Origin: Candidatus Electrothrix rattekaaiensis
GTDB taxonomy: Bacteria > Desulfobacterota > Desulfobulbia > Desulfobulbales > Desulfobulbaceae
NCBI GenBank assembly: GCA_032595675.1
Contig: JAVQMD010000001.1
Location: 868,001 to 932,000, forward strand
Direction: 5' to 3'
Length of the DNA stretch: 64,000 nt
The notes beneath the pieces are model-generated. The model did no database searches, was not told the DNA's origin, and worked only from the letters and a program-made list of their open reading frames with translations. The translations under genes and the position numbers were made by a program. Of this stretch, positions 34,020 to 43,196 are shown piece by piece (the first letter of the stretch is position 1; every line of letters starts with the position of its first letter).

Positions 34020-35603
34020 ATGTTTAGAAAATTAGAAAACGGGTTGTTCCATCCCTTTTTATTTGCCCTCTATCCACTTATCGCCTTTTACAGTAAGAAC
34101 ATAGATCACACCACTTTTTTGGTCCCTCTTCTTACTATGCTAGGAATCATTCCCATAGTTTTTCTTGTTATCTTCTTTTTAAATCTTATAACTAAAAACA
34201 ACATGAAAAGCGGGATGATGACCAGCGTTTTGGTCATTCTTTTCTTCACCTATGGACATACGCACTCGCTCATTCTTGACTTATATGAAAAAAAGTATGT
34301 GTTTAAAGCGATATTTAAAAATCTTGACCTGGGAGCCAACCTTGAAGCTTCGCTACATCATACTCTTTTACTAGGATTTTTTTTTATATGTATTCTTGCT
34401 TATATATTTATTTTGTTCCTGGATAAGGGAGAATATCGCATCACACAAGTCCTAAATGCTGCTTCGGCCCTTCTTGTCATTATGTCCCTTCTGGGCATCC
34501 TCTTTTCGTTGGCTACTATTCATAGAGGCACACTTAAAGGAAATAAATGGGAAGGAGAAAAGGTTTTTGCTTCAGAAAAACGTCCAGATATCTATTATAT
34601 TATCCTAGACGGTTATGCACGTTCCGATGTTTTGTCCACCTATTACGGTTTTGACAACACCCCGTTTACCACCTTCTTAAAAGAGAAAGATTTTTATGTC
34701 GTTGACAATGGCTATGCTAATTATACTTGGACCTTTCTTTCTCTTCCCTCATCTCTTAACTACAGCTACATAAATAGTCTCAAAGATATAGTCGGAGAAA
34801 AATCACTTGATCTTCGAATACCCTTTGAAATGATAAAAAATAACCATGCTTCTCAGTTTCTTAAATCACAGGGTTATACTTACGTTCATGTGAATTCTAC
34901 TTGGGGAGCAACTCTTAAAAACAGATATGCCGATTTTTCCATAGGCTATTCAAAATCGTTTTTCTCCAATGAATATTTGCGCGTGTTATCCAGAACAACT
35001 ATCCTTAAATGTTTCAACTCGTTGGTCGATGAGCAGCTGGCTACCTTTTATCTGCACGCATTTGAAGAGCTGAAAAAAATTCCGCAGATGGTCCAACCAA
35101 CCTTTACATTTGCTCATTTTATTTTACCTCACTATCCATATATTTTTAACAGTAAGGGAGAAGTTATTAGCGAGATCACTCGAAAACGTCAGTTTGCTAA
35201 CAGTTTATGGCCAAAGAAGAAACAATATATTGCTCAGCTTGCTTTTGTAAATAAAAAAGTTGAAGAAATAATTGCAGCTATTCTAAGTAATTCAAGTGAA
35301 AAGCCGATTATTATAATTCAGTCGGATCATGGGCCGAAGGTTCATACTACGTTTGATAATAAGCAACTTTCTGAAGATGAATTTATCCGGGCGCGGCATG
35401 CAAATTTCAATGCCATCTATCTACCAGGCAAAGGACGTGAAAAACTCTACGAAACTCTTACACCTGTCAATACCTTTCGGATTATTTTTAACGAATATTT
35501 TAATGCAGGTCTTGAGGAGCTTGAGGATAAAATTTATTTTTCTGATTTTAAGACGCCCTATATGTTCAGAGAGATAGAGCTTTCTGGGCAGCAACCTCTT
35601 TGA
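34020..35603 (+). CDS. Sulfatase-like membrane hydrolase/phosphotransferase
   Basis: From the ATG at 34020 (a TTG at 34014 is possible) the product is 527 residues. About five membrane segments occupy residues 1-165. The extracytoplasmic domain shows DIYYIILDGYARSD with the first metal ligand, NGYANYTWTFLSLPSSLNY where the catalytic Thr or Ser would lie, HFILPHYPYIFN, and IIIQSDHGPKV with the DH metal ligands of the alkaline-phosphatase superfamily. It is a second, different member of the superfamily in the same island. The donor and acceptor are not known. Confidence 0.78.
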   Translation: MFRKLENGLFHPFLFALYPLIAFYSKNIDHTTFLVPLLTMLGIIPIVFLVIFFLNLITKNNMKSGMMTSVLVILFFTYGHTHSLILDLYEKKYVFKAIFKNLDLGANLEASLHHTLLLGFFFICILAYIFILFLDKGEYRITQVLNAASALLVIMSLLGILFSLATIHRGTLKGNKWEGEKVFASEKRPDIYYIILDGYARSDVLSTYYGFDNTPFTTFLKEKDFYVVDNGYANYTWTFLSLPSSLNYSYINSLKDIVGEKSLDLRIPFEMIKNNHASQFLKSQGYTYVHVNSTWGATLKNRYADFSIGYSKSFFSNEYLRVLSRTTILKCFNSLVDEQLATFYLHAFEELKKIPQMVQPTFTFAHFILPHYPYIFNSKGEVISEITRKRQFANSLWPKKKQYIAQLAFVNKKVEEIIAAILSNSSEKPIIIIQSDHGPKVHTTFDNKQLSEDEFIRARHANFNAIYLPGKGREKLYETLTPVNTFRIIFNEYFNAGLEELEDKIYFSDFKTPYMFREIELSGQQPL

Positions 35604-35801
35604 CCAAAAAACTTAAAACAGCGTCAGAAGTTTACGCCAAAGGCTTACGCAAACCTTAGCCTTGTTGAATTCAGGAACTTTAAAATCGGCAGCCTCGTTC
35701 AAAATAATGACGCATGAAATAAGACTGGATTTAGACTGTATGATAATGTTATTGCTCATTGGATCTGAACTGAAAGCACCACCTCGTTCAGGGCTACCAT
35801 T

Positions 35802-37106
35802 ATGGAGTTGACACGTTTTTTTCAATCTGCATTCACCAGCCTTGTCAACTATGGCTGGGAGATAATTTTCCGTCACCCCCCCTCTCCGGAAGTAATACAG
35901 CAGATAAAAAAATTTTTTATTTTTGGTGCGGGAATGCTGGTTGCAAAAATTATGGCTATTGCGGCTCAGATTATCATGGGGCGAAAATTCGGACCTGAAT
36001 TTTATGGGGAAATGACCATAATTTTACTGCTATCAGGTTATTTTGCCATGCCGATTGTCAATGGCTGGGGATTGGTCTTTACAAAAATTGCCGCAAGAGA
36101 AAAAGACAAGAAAAAAAAAGAGCAGGCTTTAAAGTCCCTGCTCTTTATAGTTTGTATCTGCGGTATTCTGACAATACTTTTTCTATTTGTTCTGCAAAAG
36201 CCTCTTTCGAATTTGTTGGATATTTCTCCGCAGTCAATGAAATTAACATTACTCATGACAGTTTTCTATGCTTGGTGGATACTAACCAAACAGATTGCCC
36301 AAGGACTCCAGCACTGGCATACATATGTTATTATTGAAAACACATGGGCTGCTATTGTCTTACTGGGCCTGCTGGGAATATTTTTTTTGCAGCAAACAGT
36401 CGATCTTATCGCTGTCAGTACGGTTTTTTTCCTCGGATATTTTTTATCAGGGCTTTTCTTTTTAAAGCAGATTTGTCAGTCTTTTTTTGTTAAAATTAGA
36501 TTGGAATACATTAAAGATATCCTCTCGCATGGCTGGTTTCTGCTGCTTAACGGGTTGGTAGGTGTTGCGACCTTCAGTATCGACCGTGTATTTATCAACA
36601 GAAGCCTTGGTGCGGAAGAAGTGGGGATCTATCAAGCCCACTTTGTATCTACGTATGGTATCATAAGTGCTTTTATGACCATTTTTTTAACTTATATTTT
36701 TCCTATATTCTGCCGAAATGATAATATGCTGACGATTCTTAGCAAAATTAATAGAATGCAGTATCCTTTCACTATATTAATTTCAATCCTAATAGGAAAT
36801 TTTGTTTTACGGCTCTATTCGTACCCTGTTTCTTTTGCACTGTTCGGAAGCCTTTGTCTCTTTAATGCAGTCCAATTTCATGTACAGCTAAAAATATGGT
36901 ATCTTGCTAGCCGAGGTGCAAGTGAAACTAAAACCACGTTGCAATCCCAGTTAATTTTCTTGATCGTCAATCTGGCAGTTTTAATAATTTTAATTAGATA
37001 TGCAGGGATTGTTGCTGGTGGAATATCTCTCCTTGCCGGGGCATGTGCTTGCTTAGCCTATCTTATACAATCAGAACATACGGCTTACAATGAAAGATCT
37101 GTATGA
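35802..37106 (+). CDS. Wzx-like polysaccharide flippase (MATE/MVF-type)
   Basis: The 434-residue product is very hydrophobic, with about twelve predicted membrane segments. The segment FFIFGAGMLVAKIMAIAAQ and the following MGRKFGPEFYGEM resemble the start of polysaccharide transporter proteins (G-x-x-x-G-x-x-x-F-G). A second repeat begins at FSIDRVFINRSLGAEEVGIY. Such flippases move lipid-linked glycans across the inner membrane. The gene lies after a 198-bp gap in the island and overlaps the following methyltransferase gene by 17 bp. Confidence 0.85.
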   Translation: MELTRFFQSAFTSLVNYGWEIIFRHPPSPEVIQQIKKFFIFGAGMLVAKIMAIAAQIIMGRKFGPEFYGEMTIILLLSGYFAMPIVNGWGLVFTKIAAREKDKKKKEQALKSLLFIVCICGILTILFLFVLQKPLSNLLDISPQSMKLTLLMTVFYAWWILTKQIAQGLQHWHTYVIIENTWAAIVLLGLLGIFFLQQTVDLIAVSTVFFLGYFLSGLFFLKQICQSFFVKIRLEYIKDILSHGWFLLLNGLVGVATFSIDRVFINRSLGAEEVGIYQAHFVSTYGIISAFMTIFLTYIFPIFCRNDNMLTILSKINRMQYPFTILISILIGNFVLRLYSYPVSFALFGSLCLFNAVQFHVQLKIWYLASRGASETKTTLQSQLIFLIVNLAVLIILIRYAGIVAGGISLLAGACACLAYLIQSEHTAYNERSV

Positions 37107-37818
37107 TAACTACTACGAGGAAGGATTTTCCCAAAACAAGAGCCAAACTCTTGACCTTGAAAATTTTGAATTAATAGCAAGAAAATATAGATGGAACTAT
37201 CAGCGTTTTTTTTTATCGGTTCCCAAAAACGCCAGAATTCTTGATATAGGATGCGGCTTAGGGCAATTTCTTTTCTATTTACGAAAAGAAGGCTTTCAAC
37301 ACCTGACAGGAATTGATATTTCTCAAAGTCAGGTAGACCTTGCTTTGCAAATGCAGCCGGAAGTCGACTTTAGAAAAATTGAGGATACATGTCGATTTCT
37401 TGAGCAGCGGCAGGAAAAATATGATGTAATAACTCTGAACGATGTCGCGGAACATTTGGAACTGGAAGATAATATTTTATTACTAAAAGCAATACACAAC
37501 GCATTGAATCAAGGCGGAAAAATTATTATAAAAACAGTAAATGCAGCATTTCCACTCGGAAGCTCGACGAGATATGCTGATTTGACCCATAAGACATCTT
37601 TTCATGAAAAATCTCTAACGCATTTGTTAAGGCATACAGGTTATAGTGATATTCGATGTTATTCTGAAGAAATAGGTGTGTATAATTTATTATTTATGGT
37701 GAAAAAAATATTGGTCCGTATTAACAGAATGATCATCAGAGTAATGATTTATCTAGCCGAATCTGATTGGCAAGACATAATATCTGTTAATATTATCTCG
37801 ATAGGAGTGAAAAAATGA
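37090..37818 (+). CDS. SAM-dependent methyltransferase (Methyltransf_11/23 type)
   Basis: The 242-residue product has motif I ILDIGCGLGQFLFYLRKEG (residues about 50-68), LTGIDISQSQVDLA, VITLNDVAEHLELEDN and LNQGGKIIIKTVN. It belongs to the small soluble methyltransferases found in polysaccharide clusters, which methylate a sugar or quinone-type substrate. It overlaps the genes on both sides (17 bp and 4 bp), so it is in one operon with the flippase and the GT4. Confidence 0.9.
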   Translation: MKDLYDNYYEEGFSQNKSQTLDLENFELIARKYRWNYQRFFLSVPKNARILDIGCGLGQFLFYLRKEGFQHLTGIDISQSQVDLALQMQPEVDFRKIEDTCRFLEQRQEKYDVITLNDVAEHLELEDNILLLKAIHNALNQGGKIIIKTVNAAFPLGSSTRYADLTHKTSFHEKSLTHLLRHTGYSDIRCYSEEIGVYNLLFMVKKILVRINRMIIRVMIYLAESDWQDIISVNIISIGVKK

Positions 37819-38945
37819 GAATATTAACTATAGCGAACACACCCCCATATGTTATGGGAGGAGCTGAAATTCAAGCATATCATCTTGCAAAAGAGTGGGT
37901 AAAAAAAGGGCATGAGGTTACAGTTGCCGGAAATAGGAATGAAACAGGTAAGATTCTTTTTTCAGAAGATTCTAATATAGGTATTAATAGCGTCAAGATA
38001 AAAATAAAAAATTATAACAAATTTACAAGAGCCTTGTCTTACACGATAAGCTTGTCGTGGTTTTTGGCGAAAAAGAGAAAAAAATTTGATATTATTTACT
38101 GTAGATTTGTAAAGGAACCGACAATTGTCGTATGTTTTTTAAAATTATTCGGTGTTATAGATTTACCTTTGTTTTCCTGTACAGAATGTACAGGAAATAG
38201 AGGAGAAGCGTACTTTCTCAGTACATTTTGGAGTAGTAAATGGATAGTCAAATTGATCAATAAATATAATAATATTATTAATATTATTTCTCCTGATATT
38301 GAAAAGGAACTTGTTTCAATCGGTTTAAATAAAGAAAAATTTTCATATATCCCAAACGGGACTCCAATTTCAAGTGAGTATTTTCCATGTAACGATGAGA
38401 AAGAAAAGAAAGATCTTGTTTTTGTTGGTCGACTAGTTAAAAGAAAAAATGTAGACATCCTGATTAAAGCGGTTAAAAAACTCACTGATTCTGGAAAAAA
38501 TATCTCTCTAAGTATTATCGGCACAGGTCCTGTTGAGAATGAGCTTAAAGAATTAAGCGATTCTCTCTCTCTTCAAAAGAATATTTTTTTTATGGGATTT
38601 GTAGAAGAAAATAAAAAATTGGAGTGTATTGCTCAACATAAAATCTTTGTTCTCCCGTCAATGCTGGAAGGCTTCGGGATAGTAGTCATAGAGGCAATGA
38701 AAATCGGTCTTCCTGTTATTGTAACAAACTGTGGGGGGCCTGAGTTTTTTGTTGATAATTCAGTAGGCAGAGTTGCGCAGGCAGGTAGCGTTGACTCTCT
38801 TGCTGATTCAATAAAAGATTTATTTTCTCTTGAGACTGAACAACTTGACCGTATGGGAGTATCCGCTCAAAAGAAAGTAATGGAAAATTATAATATTTTA
38901 ACATTGGCAGAGAGACACCTTGATATTTTCCGACAGTTGATATGA
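37815..38945 (+). CDS. Family 4 glycosyltransferase (GT-B fold)
   Basis: The 376-residue product begins MRILTIANTPPYVMGGAEIQAYHLAKEW-like, with the GGAE motif of GT4 enzymes. The C-terminal half has LVFVGRLVKRKNVDIL, ISLSIIGTGPVENEL, and VLPSMLEGFGIVVIEAMKIGLPVIV containing the conserved E-x7-E (nucleotide-sugar binding). It transfers a sugar to a lipid-linked acceptor on the cytoplasmic face. It is the last gene of the island; the IS inserted at comM follows 35 bp later. Confidence 0.9.
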   Translation: MRILTIANTPPYVMGGAEIQAYHLAKEWVKKGHEVTVAGNRNETGKILFSEDSNIGINSVKIKIKNYNKFTRALSYTISLSWFLAKKRKKFDIIYCRFVKEPTIVVCFLKLFGVIDLPLFSCTECTGNRGEAYFLSTFWSSKWIVKLINKYNNIINIISPDIEKELVSIGLNKEKFSYIPNGTPISSEYFPCNDEKEKKDLVFVGRLVKRKNVDILIKAVKKLTDSGKNISLSIIGTGPVENELKELSDSLSLQKNIFFMGFVEENKKLECIAQHKIFVLPSMLEGFGIVVIEAMKIGLPVIVTNCGGPEFFVDNSVGRVAQAGSVDSLADSIKDLFSLETEQLDRMGVSAQKKVMENYNILTLAERHLDIFRQLI

Positions 38946-38979
38946 AGTCTGTTCAGTAATAAAAAAAGTTATTATATGC

Positions 38980-40835
38980 GGCATGCTTCATATCCACCCC
39001 AAAGTAGTTGACACTTTTTTTGAATACAGTACTGCTAAGGCGCACCGATCCATATCACCGCTGTCGCTTTCGCAGAGTCGGTTAACAGGTTCTTAACTGA
39101 AGATCAGGAACCGTTGAGGTATAATTTCAGGCCACTGCCGAGAAAAATTGAGGGTCTTTTTCCTCAATCAGGTCGAACAGTAGCTCTATCCAATCTTTTT
39201 CCTGCTTTTTGCCTGTCAAAATCTCCATCGGTGTTGTATCGACTCTTTTTCCCGCACGGTACCGCCTGTGATTATGATAAAATGCAATCAAATTCAGGAT
39301 ACTCTGATTCACCTGTCCCCTTGAGGTGTTCAGGTACGGACGGATGACGGAGTTGATACATTCGACCATGGCCGAACTCTGTACGATTGTGTCCAACTCT
39401 TTGTATACACGATCTTTGATAATTTCAAACTCTTCCTGAAGGTGTCCTTCAGCAAATTCAAGGCACCTCCGCTCTCTGTCCGCGCATCTTTTACGGCGAT
39501 CCGCCTTTTTCGCTTTGATTACGCCCTTATGATGCTGCCATGCCAAGCAGAGCGACGACAGCGCGTTATGATTGATCGGCAGTTTTTCGAGTTCGCCCCT
39601 GACCTTGCGGGCTGCATCGAAATAATTCAGAAGATTTGGCAGGATGTTTTTTATTCCGTCGACTGCTTTGTTAATTTTCTCGTTGCCGAGAGTTTCAATC
39701 ATATCAAGAGCGGCTTGAATATTTCCTTCCGCCTCCTGACGATCCCGCAGCTGGCCGTCGTAGCGGAACGGGTTCAATTCTTTGATAATACAGCGGTACA
39801 GGTAAAAAAAGCTGTCATACAGTGCCACGGCTTTCCACGCTTCGTCGCGTGCTTTTTCATACAGTTCAGTTCGTTTGCGGATAACCTTTTCCGTCCGTGC
39901 GGAAGCAATTTTCCCTTCGCGATTATACTCCTCCGCAATAGCTTTGTAAGCCGATTTCTCCAGTCGTTTCAACCAACTTCCGAGACGGTACGCAACAGCG
40001 TGAAAGGTGTCCGGCTGTCTCATAACACCTGAAAAAAGTTCATCGTGAGCCGAGCATAACCCGGATCCTTCATCGGTAACGAGATAAATCGCCTCAAATC
40101 CATTATTCTCAAGGCAAATCCAATGTTTTTTCCACTCTTCGGCACGTCGTTTTTCGGCGAGTTCGATTTTTAAAATCGCGGAACTCATCGGATCTACAGT
40201 GATCAGAACAGGTATGCCGCCGGAAAAGATTTCATCGCTCAAAAAGACAAGACGAAAAGTGTTGTCTTTGAGCCTCAATTCAGGTGGAATGAGCGAGCCA
40301 AGATGATTTAAATATGTACTGACAGTGCCTTGAGAAGAAAAACGCAGACCGAGACGGTTCATTATCGTCACGATAGGCCCGATACCGCATTTCCCCTCAA
40401 GTCGTAAAGAAACTATCATTTCAACAGCTTCTTTTTTGCTGTCGGTATCGTCGGGTTGAACGGACGGCCCGAGTGCAAGCTCGACAACCTCCTCGAAAAC
40501 CGCCAATGTGTCGTATATAAACGTCCTGGAAATATTGTGATATCTCGACAATGCGGTTATCGTGCCCCATAGGCCGAAAATTTTAGCGCAATACGCTTCG
40601 TAAACGATTTGCAATCGGTCAAAAGTTGTTAACTCAGGACGACGAAGAAATTTATTCCCGAAAATATTGTTTGCGTTGTCAGGGACGGGCACTTGAGGTA
40701 TGAGGGAAAACATAAGGCGATCTTGGTTTGATTTGACTGGAAAATATCTGCCGCCATAATAGCAGAACCAAGCAGTTTGTCGCAACGTTATGAATAACTT
40801 TTTGTACAAGTGTCAACCCGGATATGAAGGATGCC
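38980..40835 (-). mobile_element. Complete insertion sequence with 8-bp target duplication, inserted at comM
   Basis: The ends are inverted: GGCATGCTTCATATCC at 38980-38995 matches the reverse complement of 40820-40835 at 15 of 16 positions. A second inverted pair, GTTGACACTT at 39007-39016 and 40808-40817, lies just inside. TTATATGC is duplicated exactly at 38972-38979 and 40836-40843. The 1856-bp element carries one transposase gene. The family is not assigned; an 8-bp duplication occurs in several IS families. Confidence 0.88.
39127..40809 (-). CDS. DDE-type transposase of the comM-inserted IS
   Basis: The 560-residue protein has a helix-turn-helix-like N-terminal part (ALSRYHNISRTFIYDTLAVF), then a likely DDE core: FLSDEIFSG, VTDEGSGLCSAHDEL and SSAMVECINSVIRPYLNTSRGQ. 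The C-terminal YHNHRRYRAGKRVDTTPMEIL is typical of retroviral-type integrase-fold transposases. The frame is complete, which fits a recent, possibly active element. I cannot name the family with confidence. Confidence 0.8.
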   Translation of the reverse strand: MYKKLFITLRQTAWFCYYGGRYFPVKSNQDRLMFSLIPQVPVPDNANNIFGNKFLRRPELTTFDRLQIVYEAYCAKIFGLWGTITALSRYHNISRTFIYDTLAVFEEVVELALGPSVQPDDTDSKKEAVEMIVSLRLEGKCGIGPIVTIMNRLGLRFSSQGTVSTYLNHLGSLIPPELRLKDNTFRLVFLSDEIFSGGIPVLITVDPMSSAILKIELAEKRRAEEWKKHWICLENNGFEAIYLVTDEGSGLCSAHDELFSGVMRQPDTFHAVAYRLGSWLKRLEKSAYKAIAEEYNREGKIASARTEKVIRKRTELYEKARDEAWKAVALYDSFFYLYRCIIKELNPFRYDGQLRDRQEAEGNIQAALDMIETLGNEKINKAVDGIKNILPNLLNYFDAARKVRGELEKLPINHNALSSLCLAWQHHKGVIKAKKADRRKRCADRERRCLEFAEGHLQEEFEIIKDRVYKELDTIVQSSAMVECINSVIRPYLNTSRGQVNQSILNLIAFYHNHRRYRAGKRVDTTPMEILTGKKQEKDWIELLFDLIEEKDPQFFSAVA

Positions 40836-40839
40836 TTAT

Positions 40840-42372
40840 ATGCTCTCCAAAACACTCAGCGGTGCCGTCGCAGGTGTCGACGGTCTTATAGTTCGTGTAG
40901 AAGTGGATCTCGCCTTGGGCCTGCCCGGTTTTTTCACGGTTGGCCTAGCTGAGGGAGCGGTACGTGAATCTAAAGACCGGGTCAAGGCGGCAATTAAAAA
41001 TTCCGGTTATCAATTTCCACCTCGCAGGATCACGGTCAACCTAGCCCCGGCAGCGGTGAAAAAGGAAGGAGCTGGCTATGATTTGCCCATTGCCTTGGGC
41101 ATTCTTGCTGCTTCAGGCACGCTAACCTGTCCAGAATTGGAACATACCGCTATTGTAGGAGAACTGTCCCTTGACGGCGCAGTCCGTCCGGTACGGGGTG
41201 TCCTTCCTATGGTGCTGGAGGCAAAGCAGAATAAAATCCAACGTTTTTTGGTCCCTGCGGATAATGCCCATGAGGCGGCGGTGGTCAGCGGGATTGAGAT
41301 CATTGCCGTAGAACGGTTGCAACAGGCTGTAGACTTTCTGGCAGGGCGGGAGATCATTGAACCTTCCCGGACTAACGTACAGGCTCTGTTCGCTCGGCGG
41401 AATCAATATTCCGTGGATTTTTCTGAGGTGCGTGGGCAGGAACACGCCAAACGAGCCTTTGAAGTAGCAGCGGCAGGCGGGCATAATATCCTGCTCAGCG
41501 GCGTACCCGGCACCGGCAAAACCATGATGGCCCGTAGACTGCCAACGATTCTGCCGGATCTTTGCCTGGAAGAGGCCTTAGAAACCACCAAGATCTATTC
41601 CACCACCGGTCTGCTCCCGGAGGACATGCCTCTGCTGGTGACCCGGCCTTTTCGCACGCCTCACCATACCATTTCCGATGCAGGTTTGATCGGCGGAGGA
41701 CGAATCCCCCGGCCCGGCGAGGTTTCCTTGGCGCATAACGGGGTTTTGTTTCTTGATGAAATGCCGGAATTCCGTAAGCATGTCCTGGAGGTTATGCGCC
41801 AGCCCTTGGAGGACGGCATTGTCACCATTGCTAGGGCAGCGGCCAGCCTCCGTTTTCCGGCAAATTTTATGTTGGTTGCTGCCATGAATCCCTGCCCCTG
41901 CGGTTTTCTCGGCGATAAAGTAAAGAAATGCTCTTGCTCACCCATGCAGGTACAGCGCTACCGGAATCAGTTATCCGGGCCGTTGTTGGATCGGATTGAT
42001 ATGCATGTCGAGGTCCCACCGGTTCTGGTAGAAGAGATCAGTGCCCAAAAGCCGGGAGAGTCATCGGAAATAATTCGCGAGCGGGTCAATAAGGCCCGCA
42101 AACTCCAGCAGCAACGCTTTGCCTCTGCGCGGTTCATCAACTGTAACGCCCAGATGGGTTCCCGCCAAATTGAGACCTTCTGCCCGTTGGATCAGCCGGG
42201 CAAGGCCTTACTCAACAGCGCTATTGAGCGACTTGGCTTATCAGCCCGTGCCTATCATCGTATCATTAAGATCGCTCGCACCATTGCCGATCTTGCTGGA
42301 GCTGAGCAAATTGATGTATCTCATGTTGCCGAAGCTGTGCAGTATCGACGACAACAATTTGATGTAGGATGA
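40840..42372 (+). CDS. comM: ComM/YifB-type Mg-chelatase-like AAA+ ATPase
   Basis: From the ATG at 40840 the product is 510 residues, starting MLSKTLSGAVAGVDGLIVRVEVD as in other YifB/ComM proteins. An upstream in-frame ATG at 40831 lies inside the IS end and is not original. N-terminal Lon-like domain to about 180; Walker A LLSGVPGTGKTMMARRLP; Walker B GVLFLDEMPEF; zinc-binding-like CPCGFLGDKVKKCSC. ComM is a hexameric helicase that extends D-loops during natural transformation. The IS now supplies everything upstream of the ATG; AAGGA at the IS end stands 8 bases before it and may act as ribosome binding site. Confidence 0.93.
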   Translation: MLSKTLSGAVAGVDGLIVRVEVDLALGLPGFFTVGLAEGAVRESKDRVKAAIKNSGYQFPPRRITVNLAPAAVKKEGAGYDLPIALGILAASGTLTCPELEHTAIVGELSLDGAVRPVRGVLPMVLEAKQNKIQRFLVPADNAHEAAVVSGIEIIAVERLQQAVDFLAGREIIEPSRTNVQALFARRNQYSVDFSEVRGQEHAKRAFEVAAAGGHNILLSGVPGTGKTMMARRLPTILPDLCLEEALETTKIYSTTGLLPEDMPLLVTRPFRTPHHTISDAGLIGGGRIPRPGEVSLAHNGVLFLDEMPEFRKHVLEVMRQPLEDGIVTIARAAASLRFPANFMLVAAMNPCPCGFLGDKVKKCSCSPMQVQRYRNQLSGPLLDRIDMHVEVPPVLVEEISAQKPGESSEIIRERVNKARKLQQQRFASARFINCNAQMGSRQIETFCPLDQPGKALLNSAIERLGLSARAYHRIIKIARTIADLAGAEQIDVSHVAEAVQYRRQQFDVG

Positions 42373-42383
42373 TTAGGACGATC

Positions 42384-43115
42384 TTATTGAATTATCCGCA
42401 GGAGCTGTAACTGCGCCAGTAAGGCGACAACCGCAGTATCCACATGCAGGATTCTGTTCCCCATCGAAAACGGCAAAAAGCCCTGCTCAAGAAAACTGTT
42501 CACTTCAAAATCATTCCAGCCTCCTTCTGGTCCGATAGCCAGCAGGATTTTTTTCTTTTCTCCTGAATGCGGATAGGCATCCGGCAGCCTTGGTGTAAAT
42601 CCCGGATGGGCCAGCAGACCGTAACCGGCTAAGGTCGGGATGACATCCTGAACAAAGGGCTTAAAGCGAGGGTGAATCAGGACTTCGGGCAAACAGGTAT
42701 CCACAGCCTGGGTCAGTCCCTCCAGAAGAAGTTCCATGATTTTCTTCGGCTCCAGTACCGGGGTTTGAAAAAAAGATTTTTCCACCTTGGCGGATCTGAT
42801 CAAATGAAAGCGGCGTACACCCATAACGGTTGCCTGTTTCAGGATGCGCTGGAGCATAATCGGACGCGGCAGGGCAAGGATCAGTTCGATTTCAGGAGGT
42901 GGTGGGGGAGGGTAGTCCAGCTTTACCTCCAGCTCAACCGTATTGTCATCCATGCTGATAATCTTTCCTTGACCCATCTTGCTATTCACCATGCCGATGC
43001 GTAAGGTGTCGCCGAGTTTGAGTTTAAGGACAGTATGGATATGTTTGGCCCGATGATCTGTTAAAAGCAGACGGCCCGCATTCTGCTCATGTTGTTCAAA
43101 GAGAAGGATATTCAT
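42384..43115 (-). CDS. rsmE: 16S rRNA m3U1498 methyltransferase
   Basis: The 243-residue SPOUT-family enzyme methylates U1498 of 16S rRNA. It has HIHTVLKLKLGDTLRIG in the N-terminal PUA-like domain, the C-terminal knot with LAIGPEGGWNDFEVNSFLEQGF, and SMGNRILHVDTAVVALLAQ. The length is normal. It converges on comM with an 11-bp gap. A CTCCCC-TTGA-GGGGAG hairpin separates it from the upstream phosphoesterase gene. Confidence 0.93.
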   Translation of the reverse strand: MNILLFEQHEQNAGRLLLTDHRAKHIHTVLKLKLGDTLRIGMVNSKMGQGKIISMDDNTVELEVKLDYPPPPPPEIELILALPRPIMLQRILKQATVMGVRRFHLIRSAKVEKSFFQTPVLEPKKIMELLLEGLTQAVDTCLPEVLIHPRFKPFVQDVIPTLAGYGLLAHPGFTPRLPDAYPHSGEKKKILLAIGPEGGWNDFEVNSFLEQGFLPFSMGNRILHVDTAVVALLAQLQLLRIIQ

Positions 43116-43139
43116 TTTTTTATTCCGCAGTAAAAGCCA

Positions 43140-43155
43140 CTCCCCTTGAGGGGAG
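43140..43155 (-). terminator. Hairpin between phosphoesterase gene and rsmE
   Basis: CTCCCC and GGGGAG pair around a four-base loop. On the minus strand it is followed by GGCTTTTA, a weak T-rich tail, so it may end part of the phosphoesterase transcript. Confidence 0.4.
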
Positions 43156-43196
43156 AAAGAGGAGTTTCAGGGGAGTTTCAGTCATGAGAAATGGCC

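Noticed and set aside
40831..40839. comM starting at the ATG at 40831
   Set aside because: These bases belong to the terminal inverted repeat of the IS; the conserved YifB start MLSKT is at 40840, inside the duplicated target.
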